Source of the DNA: Chamaelirium japonicum
Lineage: Eukaryota > Streptophyta > Magnoliopsida > Liliales > Melanthiaceae
Assembly (NCBI GenBank): GCA_947650365.1
Contig: OX393550.1
Coordinates: forward strand, 66,829,744-66,893,743
DNA length: 64,000 bases
Direction of reading: 5' to 3'
The notes under the pieces were generated by a model. The model searched no databases. It was not told the DNA's origin and worked only from the letters and a program-made list of their open reading frames with translations. The position numbers and the translations under genes were made by a program. Of the stretch, positions 30,843-43,700 are shown piece after piece; position 1 is the first letter of the stretch, and each line of letters begins with the position of its first letter.

Positions 30843-33481
30843 ATGGTGACCTCCGCTGCTTCCGGTTCTGAGGTGGTGACGAGCACGACTGTGACTCCTG
30901 CCGTAGTCCCGGTCGTTCCCGCCTCTGCGCCAGATCTTCCTATCTAAGAAGTTCCTCCACCTCCGGAGACCGAAGTTTCGGCACCGGAGCAGGAGACAAC
31001 GGTGGTCTGGCTCAAGAACTCCATTGGCTTGTCGATTGCCGAGAGTATCCACGTGGCCATCGACCTCCCCACCAACCTCCTGGTTGTCGAGATGCCAGTC
31101 TTAGGGAGACCGCGGACAGGGACCGTGATCTCCGTGGGGCTACTATGATCGGAACTCAAGCTCCCCCTGAGCCACCTAACAGGCGAGTTCCTGGAGTTGA
31201 CGAGGCTGTACCCTGCTCAGCTCACCGGGAACTCCTGGGAGGTGTTGTACGGGCTTTCCCAGATTAAGACCGCTCTCAACGTGAAGATCCCCTTAAGCTA
31301 CCTGCTCAAAAGTGGCTCCTAAAGCCAGGGCCAGTCTAAAGTGATGTCAGATGCGACGTCTTCTACATCGTCGAGCGGCCAGGCGAGATACTTCCCTTAT
31401 CCGTCATCGAGGGCAAGGACCGCTACTGGAAGGATTTTCCTTTCATGGCTGTTGGGGGTGGCGGGGGCGACACAGCGTGGTTCCCGCTTATCCGGGCTGA
31501 CCCACCCAATCCGTCTTTAGAGAGATCGCCCTCTTTGGGCCGGAAAGAGGAAGTGTATCAAACCAGGCAGTGAGCGGTCACTTGACGAGGCCATCCTACA
31601 CTACCTGGGAGGGCGAACCCTTGAGAAGGTCGTTGCTCTGGACTTCCCCTTCCAGCTCAAGGATGCGAGGTCAGGGACTATTCTACTGAACCAAAAGGTA
31701 ATCCGCAAGAAGAAAATCGTCGCTCCCCCTAAGTCCGGAGCAAACAAGGGAGGTAAGGGTGCGGGGAACCCAGGCGACAACCCCTGGAAGAAGACGGGAA
31801 GGAAACGGGCTTCCCCCATCAACATCGCCAATCCCGACACACTGGAGATGCGCAGCCAGGCCGACGTTGCACCACCACCGCCACCTCACGGTGACCCCAC
31901 CCCAGGTCAGCAACACGCCCCTCTCATCCATATTGCTTCTTCCATTGCTTCTACTGTGGGCCCTATTCGGGAGACACCCATAATCAAATAAATATTATGT
32001 TTCCTCGAGCCTGATGATCATGATGTCGAGCTCCTGCTAACCATAGCGGAGGTTGAGTCTGGAATGACACACATTCTGATGGGAAATTTTCCTGGTGATC
32101 TTTCAATTCCTCTCTGGGTCATCGTGATAACCCCCAAGATGGAAGCTCAAGGGAAGAGGAAGCCCGCTTGACCATCCACCCCCGGCCGTCGAATAGATAC
32201 CGGGCTCGCCGATCCTATATGCCAAGATCACGAGGCATTCCTTAGCACACAGGTGGAGCAGTAGTAGCAGAAAGCCTTCCAAGAGGCGGGGCTCGATTCA
32301 GAGCTCGACTGGACGAGCTCGGACGATGAAGAGTCCGGTCAACCCGAGCCTCCCCCTCAAATCACCCTCGGCACGCAAGCAGCGGGCGAGCGGCCTCAAG
32401 TGCCGCCTCCAACAACTCCCTCAGTAGGGATTGAGACCCCACAGGGCGATGTTCCGCCGCCTACCTCAGATGCGAACACCCTAAGGGAAAGTGAGCTGAA
32501 TGCTTCTGCCTTTGCTGTGGCCCTCTGTCCTTCCTCTCTGCCCAGATCGGCTCCTCCTAGCCCGCCTTGCGAAGGCAGACCAGGCCGAGATCGATCCCCT
32601 AGGGGATATTGGATCCGAGTCGTCGAGCTCGTGCTCAGAGACTTCGAGCTCGAAGTCGGAGCCCGAAGGCCAAACAGGCGATCTCGGCCTAGCAGGTGGA
32701 GAAGGCCGCCTCCCAGAGATTCCCAACCCCCCCCCCCCCCCCCAACAGCCACAACGTACGCCTGCCCCTAACGTTGCTTCCACCTCTGGTCCCGGCGACC
32801 AAAGTGGTCCGGGGACTCAGCTTTCTTCGGGCGAAGAGACCAGGGCACCTCACTATCGTCGTGAGATCTTCAGCCGCAATATCTTCACTTGATCTCCGTA
32901 CGTCGCCCTCTACAATAAGCTTGCCGAGGTAACACTCTTATCTTTTCTCCTTTCCTTTAGTTTCATTCCTTGATCACTTTACTTGCCTTTTCAGGTAGAG
33001 AAACAGAGCATGACCCTTGCCACAAAGGTTGCCACCATCAGTGGAGACCTCGTTGCCTTGTTCGACGATTCCCTTCTGGGATCTGAATGCAAGGTGGACG
33101 AGCATATCCATCGACTCCACCAAGCGGACCGCTCCAGTGAGCTGAGAGTCCAGGTGGAGGAGCTGAGAGCGGAGCTGGAGCTGGTAGAGGAAGCTCGTGC
33201 CCGATCTGCCATCAAGCTCCAAGAAGCTAAGACGGTTAAGGAGATGGCACAAGCGAAGATAGCCAAACTCCTGAGCAAGGTAACTGCCTCGAGGGCCGAA
33301 ATCGCCGCAAATGAAGGAGGCACATTCCAAGGGCCTGGAAGCCCAGCAAAGCCGACTCCAAGCCCAGCTGGAGGAGCTCCTCAAGAAGGGCGCTGCCGCT
33401 GCTGTTGATAAATATAAGGCCGATAGGTCGAAGAAGCGGCTCCGAGGGGATGACAGTGGGGCGGACATGAGTAAACTATGA
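30843..33481 (+). pseudogene. Additional antisense ORF of the Tat-lineage element (putative gypsy-type transposon domain), broken
   Basis: The reading frame from ATG 30843 runs antisense to pol. It is rich in Val, Thr, Pro and Ala, then resembles the plant putative gypsy-type transposon domain: ELKLPLSHLTGEFLELTRLY followed by LTGNSWEVLYG. A TAA about 35 codons in, a TGA ahead of the domain and later frameshifts break it. The C-terminal part (32983-33408) is a clean coiled coil (LRVQVEELRAELELVEEARA), then KKRLRGDDSGADMSKL and a stop at 33479. Antisense additional ORFs between pol and the 3' LTR are known for Tat-lineage elements such as Grande and Retand; their function is unknown. Confidence 0.7.
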
Positions 33482-34318
33482 GCTCGCCGTCCCTATCTTT
33501 GTAATTGTTCTTTCTTTTTGACATAATGAAATCTTTTTAAGTCCGTTTTTGTCTTTGATGCTTTCCTCTTTACTGTCTGTGAGTTACCTGATGTGGTCGT
33601 TTCAGCGGTCTCGAGGGTCCTACCCCGGGCAAGGCAGCTAAATCGTATAAAAAGTTATAGTTTTAAAAAGAAAATGGTATGCAAGCGGGAAACACGATAT
33701 GCTCGATAAAGCACAAATTGATCATTGAGCTTGGAAAATCAATAAAAACACAAATCTAACAATTCAAAACTTCTAGAACTCAAGGATTGAATATTTTATT
33801 AAAAAAAAAACAAATTAAGAGCTAGCTGCCCCCGCTCGGCTAAGTTCCCTCTGCAACCCTGATTACTGGACATGCCCTTAGCTCGGCCATTGGCGACATT
33901 CATACCTCCTGGCGGCCTCACCTAATCCGAGCTTTAAGAGGTTATCAAGAGATTTTCAGGTCGCCTAAGTGGGTGGTCATCCCTTTAGGTCCCCCTAGAT
34001 CACCCCGGGGTGCTTCCTATCATGGCATGTGAATGCAAAGGATCCTGGTCATGTTTAAAGTCCTCTAGACAGCGGATTACCTCGGTGATCTTAAAGTCGT
34101 TCAGAACAGCCACTAAGAACCCCGGTCTTGCTTTAAGTCTGCATGTCAGTGGACTGTCCTCCGAGGGAACTGCATGCGAGCTGATCTGATTCTTTTATGA
34201 AAGCTGTGTGCGAGCTGATTATTTTATATCACAATCGAGCATAAATTTGAAAAACAACTCATTCAACTTCAAACTCCCTTTATTCCACAAAAATGATCTA
34301 TAAGAGGGCATCTACGTG
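33482..34318. other. Convergent junction between additional ORF and pol
   Basis: No gene. The two transcription units point toward each other here. The GCGAGCTGAT phrase near 34185 and 34220 also occurs at the element's left end. Confidence 0.5.
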
Positions 34319-37300
34319 CTATGGATAATATTTTCGAAGATGGATGGCATTCCAGGGTTGCTCTAGGAGGTCATCGTCTTCGGTCATCAACCTATACGCA
34401 CCTGATCCTCCCGCGTCGTGTACGATATAGGGGCCTTCCCAGTTTGCTGCGATCTTCTCAGCGTTAGGCTCTTGCGTGTTAGCGAACACCTTTCTCATTA
34501 CAAAATCACCATATCTGAACGCCCAATGGCGAACTCTCTTGTCATAGACACGCTTCATTTCTTGTCTATAACTGACAAGATGTAGGTTCATAAATTCTCT
34601 CCATTCCTCAAGCTGGTCAAGGGAATCGATGAGTAGGTCATCATTGTCGACCTTGCCTACGGCGAGCATCCTTTCCGAAGACACCCTCGCTTCTATGGGT
34701 AAGACAGCTTCGCAACCATAGGTGAGGCTGAAAGGCGACTCATTTGTTGAGCGACGTGGAGTGGTTCAATAAGCCCACAATACTCTGTCAAGCTCTTTCT
34801 CCCATAGCCCATTTCTTCCTTCCAGCCTCTTCTTGAGGTTGTCCAGATTACCCGATTAGTCGCTTCGGCTTGCCCATTGCTCTGGGGGTACCTCAGAGAG
34901 GAAAATCTCAGATCAACTTCATGCTCGGCACAGAAGCTTTTGATCAAGCGACTGTCGAACTAGCACCCATTATCCGTGATGAGTACACGAGGCAGGCCGA
35001 ATCTACAAAAAATATTCTTCCACATGAAGTCCTTCACTTGTTTCGCTGATCTTGGCCAGCGGGATTGCTTCCACCCATTTGGTGAAGTAGTTCGTGGCGA
35101 CCAAAATGAATTTCTTCTACTGTGTAGACATAGGAAAGGTTCGACTAGGTCGAGCCTCCACTGTTGGAAAGGCCAGGTGCTTACCAGAGGGTGCAGCTCT
35201 TTTGTGGGCAAGTGGTTGATGGTGGCATGATTTTGACATTGAAGGCACTTCTACACTGTCTTGACTGCGTATTGAGCAAGGGTGGGCCACCAATACCCCT
35301 GCCTCTTTATTTTCCTGGCTAGAGACCGCCCACCGGAGTGATTGCCGAACTCTCCAGTGTGAAGGCGATCTAGTACTTCATCGGCTTCTGAGGGCTCTAC
35401 ACATCTGAGGTTGGGACCGCTAAAAGACTTTCTAAAAAGGAGACCCCAACGGATGAGATACCATTCTACAATCTTCTCTATTCACCGAGCTTCTTCCCTA
35501 TCGCCGGCGAGCTCGCCTTCTAAGAGGTTGCGAAAGATTGGCGCTGTCCAACCGGCGGGGAGTACCTCGGATGAGATCTTACCAAGTTGGATTCGGGGGC
35601 GATCTTGCACTTCGATCACTATCTGCCAAACTTCAAGACCTCCAAGTAGGGAGGCAGTATTGGTGAGGGCGTCAGCTCGCTTGTTGTCGGACCGAGGGAT
35701 TTACTCGAAAGAAATCTTTCCGAACTTCACGGTCATGCCCTTTACGAGATCTATATAGCTCGTCATTCGTGTATCCCGGGAGACGCAGTCATCGTTGACT
35801 TGGCAAATGATTAGCTGAGAGTCACTAAAGACTTCAAGCTTTCTCACACTGAAGTCACTAGCGAGCTCCAAGCCAGCTAAGAGTGCTTCGTACTCCGCTT
35901 TGTTGTTCGTGACTGCAAAATCTCGCCGAACGGATTTTTCAAGGATTACCTCTTTGGCGATTAGCACGACCCCGATCCCTACTTCATAGACGTTGGACGA
36001 GCCATCCACGAAAAGCTTCTAGTATCCAGCGGCTGCCAATTTGGTTCGAAAAGCGATCGCAAGGCTCCTCAAGGAACCTCACATTCCCTGGGTACACTTC
36101 CGTCGGCTCATCCTCTTGCAGTGGGATTGGCTCTTCAGGCGGGAAGTCCGCTAAAAAATCAACAAGATCTTGCCCTTTGATAACTGTTCACGGCGCATAC
36201 TCCAATCCATAGGCAGCGAGTTCAGCAAACTAACGGTAAAGCCTCCCGCCCACCAAAGGTTTTGAGAGTGCGCTCTTCATGGGATGCTCGGTGATGACTC
36301 TGATGGAATGCGCCGAAAAGTAAGGATGGAGTTTTCTTGTAGTCAGGACCAAAGCTAGGGCGACCTTCTCGATGGGTTGATACCGCAGCTCGGTAGGGAG
36401 CATGATGTGGCTTATGAAGTATACGAGCTTCTCCAGCTTTGCTTCCTCCAAGACGAGGACTTCGCTCACCGCATGCTTGGTCATAGATAAATAGACGCCG
36501 AGCTCGTCTCCAACCCTGGGCGTTGCCAGAATAGGAGGATATGCTAGGTAATCCTTGACTCTCTGGAACGCAAGCTCGCACTTCTCATCCCAACGGATGG
36601 CGGCTCCTTTGCGAAGCAGATCGAACAAAGGTCTGCAATTGTTGGAAGATTTTGAGATAAAGCGACCCAGTGCTACGATCCATCCACTCCATATCTGGAC
36701 TTCGATGAGGGCATCTTGATGAGCGCTCTGATTTGTTCGGGGTCGGCCTCGATCCCGCGATGGGTGACCAGATACCCCAGGAACTTTCCAGTGTTCACTC
36801 CGAATGCACACTTCGTCGGGTTAAGCTTCATTTTGAATTTCCTCAAAATATCGAACACTTCTTTGAGGTCGACAACATACCCTTCTTGTTCCTGACTCTT
36901 CACCAAGAGGTCATTTACATAGACCTCGATGCTCTTGCTGATCTGATCTTTGAACATGTTGGTGTCTAACCTTTGGTAGGTTGCTCTGGCGTTTTTGAGC
37001 CCAAATGGTATTACTCGGTAGCAGAACAACTTCTGGTACCCCCGCTCCGGATTAGAAAGCAATATTTTCTTGATCGTCATGATGAAGAGGTATCTGGTTG
37101 TATCCAGAATACCCATCCATGAACAAGAGAGCCCGAAATCCAACGGCGGTGTCTAACAGAGCACCGATTCTAGGGAGCGGGAATCCATCTTTCAAGCAAG
37201 CTTTATTGAGGTCGGAGAAGTCTATGCATACTCAAACGGCTCCACACTTCTTCGGCACAGCCACGATATTGGAGATCTACTCAGAAAAATGAGCCTTGCG

Positions 37301-38320
37301 AATGAAGCCAACTCGCTCCAGCTTTTCCACCTCTGTCGCCACCGTTGCGGCCTTTACAGTCGGATATGCCGAGCTTTCTGCTTGACCGGAGAGAAATTGC
37401 ACGACGTGTGCAGATGATGACAGACGACCTTGGGGTCGATCCAGGGCATATCGGTGAAACTCTAGGCGAACATGTCCCAGTATTCTTTGAGAAAAATCGT
37501 TAAGTGGATGACTTTAGCGTTGGTTAATGTTGTCCCAAGGTGGGTAACCCTTGGAATCCCATCATCTCCGATGTCAATATCTTGGAGGGGTTCGGCAATA
37601 GGGGACCTCTTCCTCGCAGTACCCGCAGGGTGCCCGTCTGCACAATGCTCTTGACAAGCACCGCTTCCACCCGTGTCGGCTAACCGCTTGGGTGAAGGGG
37701 CAGGATTTGGCAGCTTGACTGCATGTGGAAATCCTTTATTGGTAACGCCCTCTTCGTCCACTTCGGTTGTCCGCTTTGGACTAGAGAGTGATTTCGATCA
37801 CTCGGTAACAATCTCCTCCCCTCCCATGCCAGCTTTCCGCTTGGGTGAGGCGGGGTTCTCATAGGGTCGGAGAGTCCCTACAATCCCTGCCTTAGGATCG
37901 CCAGGAAGCTTGCACGGAGAAGCAGCTAATTGCTAAGAGGGTGCCAATCTCTTGGCCTTTCTAGGAATACCGGTGTCAGAGAGGTAATAGACATTCTGCT
38001 CACACCGGGTTGCGGCGATATGATCACCTCGAATGACCATAGATCCCAAGGGAATAGGGAACTTGAGGGCTTGATGATTTGGTGAGGATACCGTATTCGT
38101 CTGCCAAAGACAAGGTCGCCCGAGGGTGGCATTGAAGGCGGATTGTTCATCCACGACAGCGAATCGGGTTTGCCGAACTTCGGGGCTAACTGTCACGGTC
38201 AGGGTGATCTCCCTGACTACCTTAGCCACTTCGCCAGTGAAACCACTCATTGAGCCTGCTGTTGGAGATAGATTGGCTCGCCGCAGTCCTATTCGTTGGA
38301 AAGCCGATAGGAACAACATG
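34319..38320 (-). pseudogene. pol: Tat-lineage Gypsy pol (PR-RT-RH-aRH-IN), broken
   Basis: Domains in order on the minus strand: aspartic-protease region (37930-38320), reverse transcriptase (about 37450-36670, with LFCYRVIPFGLKNARATYQ), RNase H (36670-36222, ELAFQRVKDYLAYPPILATP), a second RNase H of the archaeal-like type (36009-35701, TNNKAEYEALLAGLELAS), integrase zinc finger and core (35350-34700, VLITDNGC and YPQSNGQAEATNR) and the integrase C-terminus (34684-34319, NWEGPYIVHDAGGSGAYRL). The RT catalytic motif reads YVND at 36910-36921 instead of YVDD. Many stops and frameshifts separate the pieces. The extra RNase H and the antisense ORF place it in the Tat lineage. The element is dead. 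Confidence 0.88.
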
Positions 38321-38449
38321 TCGACAACACTTTCATAATCGACTAAAATATGTCACACCTCAATATTGACCATCATGAGGCGTATGACCAGAGGGTCATT
38401 GTGCGGAGTAGCGACTCTGGCCATATCATCTTCTGAGAACCATATGAAG

Positions 38450-38784
38450 TCATAGGCTCCCAATCGGGGGGTTTGAAGCAAAGTAGATAGTAGCGAGATA
38501 AAGTGCACCTTTTGTGTTCGCTCCACCTCTCTTACTTACCGCCATACTTCGTTGCTTGGCCCGTCCGGGGGAGGTAGTGGTAGCACGGGCTCTGCTGGTC
38601 CCAGCCAGTCTCCTTCTCTTGGGACCGCGGCGACAACCTCGAATCGTCGAGGCTGTGAGATGAACTGGTCTAGATGACCCAACCCGATGAGGTCCTCCAA
38701 ATGGTTCTTTAGAGCTTGGCACCGGTTGGTGTGGTGTCCGATGCCTCTATGGAACGAACATCGCCTGGTGTTGTCGGTGGATTC
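38450..38784 (-). pseudogene. gag: Gag C-terminal remnant of the Tat-lineage element
   Basis: Encodes ILLAMEGYNLTRESTDNT and the zinc-knuckle-like CSFHRGIGHHTNRC (C-X2-H-X4-H-X4-C) followed by LKNHLEDLIGLGHLDQFI. The frame is cut at about 38784 by Cassandra sequence. The rest of gag and the 5' LTR are not in the window, so the element is 5'-truncated here. Confidence 0.85.
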
Positions 38785-39547
38785 ACGTGTAAGGTTATAC
38801 CCTTCCATTGCGAGGAGAATTGGCTCTAATACCATTTTGTAACATCCACCCTAAATACACAAAATATTATCAACTTTGCTTGTGCCCGCACAAGGACTTC
38901 CTAGGGGGGTCACCCATTCTAGTACTACTCTCGCCCGAGCATGCTTAACTACAAAGTTCTTACGAAATCCGTAGTGGCGTACAGTTTTGAAACGCATCTG
39001 CTATATTTAGGAGGGAAATTATATAAGTAGCTTATAATCTCCTTCTCTCCAAGTGATGTGGGGCTAACTCATGGCCATGGACACCTCACCTCATCTCATC
39101 CATCTTGGTATCACTACCTCAGGATTCTTAGCTATTGGCTCCTGAATCTTGCTCGTCACAATCCACTCCCCTTAAGAGCTACACGTCCACGTGTAAGGTT
39201 AGACCCCCCCCCCCCCCCATTGCGAGGAGAACCGGCTCTGATATCATTTTATTAAATCCGCACCAAACACACAAGATATTGTCCGCTTTGCTCATGCCCA
39301 CATGAGGACTTCCCAGGGGGATCACCTATCCTAGTACTACTCTTGCTTGAGCACGCTTAAGTACGGAGTTCTTACGAAATCCATAGAGGCACACGGTTTT
39401 AATGCGCGTCTGGTATATTTGGGAGGGGAAATTATATAAGTAACTTAGGATCTCCTATTCTCCAAGCGATGTGGGAAAAACTCGTGGTCTTGGACACCTC
39501 ACCTCACCTCATTCATCTTGGCATCACCGTCTTAAGAGTCTTGGCTA
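38785..39547 (-). mobile_element. Cassandra: Rearranged Cassandra: interior-LTR-interior-LTR
   Basis: A Cassandra interior fragment with a primer-binding site (38823-38834, read TGGTATTAGAGC on minus) precedes a full LTR (38838-39160, TGTAACATCC to CGTCACA). A second interior follows, with a C-homopolymer near 39210-39225 and a primer-binding site at 39235-39246. A second LTR from about 39250 is truncated near 39547. 5S-like sequence occurs in both LTRs (about 38885-38985 and 39298-39398). The leading interior without its own left LTR suggests unequal recombination between copies or truncation of a tandem. Confidence 0.88.
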
Positions 39548-39906
39548 AAGGACAGAGGACAAAATGCCCCTCAATATTCTTCAAATTTTCATTTGGATGC
39601 CACTCCCTTTAAACTAAACCTAATCCTAAAACCTAAGATCTATAGACCATGGGGTGAACCCTAGACCTAACCCTAAACCTAATATGAATCCTAAAACCTA
39701 TGATCTATAGGCCATGTGATGAACCATAGACCTAACCTTAAAACCTAATCTGAACCCTAGACCGCTGCTCATCGCGCCGCTGATGCTGTCATCGACACTA
39801 CTCGAGAGAAAACAGGGGAAGGGGGGCAATTTCGGATTTACAAAATGAATTTGGAACCTCCCCTTAAAGGGAACTTGTGAGTTATGTTTATTAACCCGAT
39901 CTGTTG
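39548..39906. other. Unclassified repeat with CCTAA-rich words
   Basis: A unit of about 70 bp (CCTAATCCTAAAACCTAAG, then ATCTATAGACCATG) is present two to three times with drift. The same segment occurs inverted near 3300-3400. The CCCTAAACC words are irregular and not a telomere array. Confidence 0.55.
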
Positions 39907-39914
39907 TCTGGGAT

Positions 39915-40463
39915 TATGGTGTGCAGGATTCAAACCAAACCGACTAAACTGACCAAACCAAACCACACAAAACTGACTGATTTTGATCGGTTTCGACACA
40001 CTTAATGGATTGGATTGGATTGGGTTTTTAAAAACCGACATGAATGGATCGGTTGACGGAATTGTAAATTTAAAACCAATCTAAACCGAACCGACATATT
40101 TATATACATATAATATCTTATTAAATATACCATATGTCATTATATACCCTTGCTACCAACAACGTTTGTAATACTGTAGGATGACTCAAATTCAGTTAAA
40201 AATCTTATTTAGGCCTAATGATTTGACAAAATTTATTATTTTTTAAGTTGAAACTAGGTCCTAATAGAAGGGGAAAAAAACCCAATAAGCATATGGGCCA
40301 AAGCCCAGACCAACCATTCAATCCAATCCAATCCAAACCAATTTTAATTAGATTGAATTCCTATCTCAGTTGGGTTTGGATTGGATTGAAAATCCTCAAA
40401 ATCGACCAAGGATGGATTGGTTTGGATTTTGAATAGGTTGTTTTGAGCCCATGCACACCCCTA
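39915..40463. mobile_element. Non-autonomous hAT-like MITE, 549 bp
   Basis: The left end TATGGTGTGCAGGATTCAAA and the reverse complement of the right end TAGGGGTGTGCATGG(G)CTCAAA form imperfect terminal inverted repeats. The flanks TCTGGGAT (39907-39914) and TCTGGAAC (40464-40471) agree at 6 of 8 positions, fitting an aged 8-bp TSD. The interior is rich in GGATTGGATTGG and its complement and has no coding capacity. Confidence 0.65.
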
Positions 40464-40471
40464 TCTGGAAC

Positions 40472-40789
40472 CTAACATCCATTTCCCCGTTTGATTGGTT
40501 GCCCCGGTTGTTTTAGGTATATAGAACTTTTTTTCTTTTTTAGAACTAAATAGACTATCTAATCCGCTTCTCTCAGCCACTCTCTATCAAGATACTGGGT
40601 ACCAATCCCAATGGGTTGTCTAGAGCCAGTAGATCCAGATAGAGAAGAGAGAGAGCAACGGATCAGCTGGAATCACTTCTTACTAATGATATTCAACATC
40701 CTTACAAAGAATCTCTTCAAAGAGAGAGAATACACATAGGGGACTCAAAAAAACAAAAATATGAATTACAATGAAGAGCCTGAGAGGAT
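40472..40789. other. Probable 3' end of the adjacent LINE
   Basis: No gene. A T-rich tract at about 40528-40545 could be the LINE's poly(A) tail, since the LINE reads on the minus strand. I could not find a flanking duplication. Confidence 0.4.
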
Positions 40790-43700
40790 AAGAAGTCCGC
40801 CGCCTGGTTGCAGTCACTACTCACATGACGCAGCTCACAAAAAGCAAATAACTGAGATATATAGTCTCTAGCATTCCATAATTGTTGTATGGATTTTCCA
40901 GGGAGGAGGTGTATCCTTCTCCAACAGGAGTGTGATAACTGAGAGGCTGTCGCCCTCCACTATTACATTGCTTACTCTAAGTTGTAAGTAGAGCTTAAGT
41001 CCTTCCAAGATAGCCAACGACTCCACTTCAATAGGTGAGCAATTTGGGAGGGATTTACTTGCAAAGCATATCGGATGTCCCCTATCATTGCGAAAAATTA
41101 GGCCACAAAGCAGAATGGTCCTCCCCTACCAATGCATCAATATTTAGTTTTAGGAAACCTTCGCGGGGGGGGTTGCCATGGAGGGGATGTGCTATCCTCC
41201 GCTCTACTTCTATCACCGGGCATAGTAGCAGATAGGAGCATAAGATTTCATGCCATTAATATGATCCTTCTTGAATTAGGTGCAACACTTTAAAAAATAG
41301 TATTGTTCCTTTCCTTCCAAATCACCCGAAGGACATAAGCAGCTTGGAGAAGTCGCTCGGGATAGCGGTGTGCAGATTCCCAAATGAGGTTTATCCGAGA
41401 AACAATGGATGTCGCATGGATGTCAGGTGGGTAAGGGTAGTACGAGCCAGGATGCAATCAAAGAAGAGGTGGACCTCATCCTCCGCATGTTGGTTGCACA
41501 TCAGACATAGAGGAGAAATATGGTTAATAAAAGATGCCAAACGATTCCCGAGTGGAAGACTCAGGGCCAGGAGTCTCCACAAAAACATCTGTACCCTTGG
41601 CATCAACCCTTGTAGTTTCCAAATTTTCTTCCAATTGAATCGACTCCGGTGAACATCCAATCGTGTGCTGGTATCCCCAAACTTTTACTTAATGATATGC
41701 CTATATCCCGAAACAATCGAATACCTCCCCGACGTGGTTCAAATCCAATCCATAATGTCACTGTAATCCTCCATGCAAAGTTTTAAGCAATTAATTTGGG
41801 CACATGTAGCTTCATCAAGCCCAAGGTCTGTGAGGAGGGTTTGGTTCCATGTGCCCAAGTTCCGATCAAAGAGGTAAGCTACAATGAAGTCCTCTACCCT
41901 ATGCCCATTGATATGTAGATCCGAAACATTGGGTGGTAGGGAAATCCGAAACCCGTTACGATGGGGTATCCAAGGATCTTTGAAAGCCCGGATCGATCGG
42001 CCATTTCTTAGAGCCAACATAACCCATTTTCGAAAACTTGACAGACATTGAGTCAAACTAGACCACACCTAGGAGTGATAAGGTTGCACTTTGTGCTCCC
42101 CAAAATCTGATCCATGTAGATATTTCCTCTCTAGAATTCGGGCCCACCAATTATCCTTGTCGGTCAAGAATCTCCAGCAAGGTTTCATAAGGAAAGCAAG
42201 GTTCATGGCTCCGAATTCATGAATACCCAGCCCCCCTCCTCTTTGGGAAGTTGAAAAAATTGCCAAGCCTTTGTGTACAAATGTTGTTTATCATCTTTGA
42301 AACCCCAACAAAAATTCCTCACGATGGCGTTGAGTTTATGAGTAATGAGTTTGGGCAACAGGATCGTAGCTATGAAATAGGGGGGAATAGATGCTAGTGA
42401 AGACTTAAATAAGAGTCGTCTGTCCGGTATGGGATAGAAGCTTTGACTTCCAACCTTTTTAGCTTCGACTGTATTTTATCAACAATGAACCTATAAGTAG
42501 CCGCTTTAGATCTCCCAACAAACAGAGGGTTGCCCAAATACTTTTCATTTTTTTCCATATCTTTAACCGATAAAGTCTCGGTCAAAGCCTCTCTATTATG
42601 CCTGTGGTCATTGTTGCTGAAGAGGATGTTTGATTTATTATAATTCACCACTTGCCCTGAATAACGTGAGAAGATCTCAAGTGTAACTTTGACCATGGAA
42701 GTTTCCTCTTGATTAACTCAACAAAAAATGAATAAATCATCTGCGTATAAAAGATGAGTAGCAACCTCGCTCCCCTACCAAGGCGGATCCCGTGCAGTTT
42801 GCATTGGCTCTGGATTGCATATAACAACTTGGATAGAAATTCAGTGTATAACAAAAATAGGAACGGGGAGAGAGTACAGCCTTGCCGAATATCCCTTTGA
42901 GGCCTGATAAATCCATGGGATTCGCCATTTATGATGACCAAAAATGTAGGTGAAGAGATGCATTGAGAAATCCACCCCAGGAAACGAGCAGAGAAATTGA
43001 AACCTCTCATGATAGTGATAAGAAAGTTCCATTCTAATATGTCGTAAGCTTTTGCAAAGTCAAGCTTGATAGCCATTTAACCCGGTGACCTGAGGTGTGC
43101 TTGATTGTGTTCAGGACCTCTTGGGCTATAACAACATTATCGGTAATATTTCTCCCTTGCACAAAAGCACTTTATTGGGGCGAGATGCATCTAGAGAGCA
43201 GGGGCTTGATCCTGTTGGCCAAGATATTGGTTGTGATATTATAGAGAACGTTGCACAAGCTAATAGGTCTGAAATCTGTCGGGGATTCCATAACATCTTT
43301 TTTCGGGATAAAAGTGATCAAAGTATGATTAAACAAAGTAGGGAGAGACATATCTCGAAAGAAGCTCTGGATAGAGGCCACTACCTCATCACCAATGGTA
43401 CTCCAACAACTCTTGTAGAAACCCGCATTTAGCCCATCTGGACCCGGGCTTTTCATAGCATCCATATTATGCACAATAAAATCAATTTCCTCTCTGGAAG
43501 GTAGTTACACAGTTGGGATCGCTCCTCCTCCGAAAGAAGGGGTGTAATACAAAACTTCGACGGTATGCAGGGAGGGGGAGAGGAGGTAAAGAAAATAAAG
43601 GAAAAATATTCGATGAAGGAGTCTCCGATGGCAGCTTTATCAGTAAGCCAGTGACCTTCATTATTTTTTATAGTAGCAATAGTATTTTTCCTTTTCCTGT

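Noticed and set aside
39600-39760. Interstitial telomere repeat
   Set aside because: CCCTAAACC-like words are irregular and embedded in a longer degenerate unit; no regular heptamer array.
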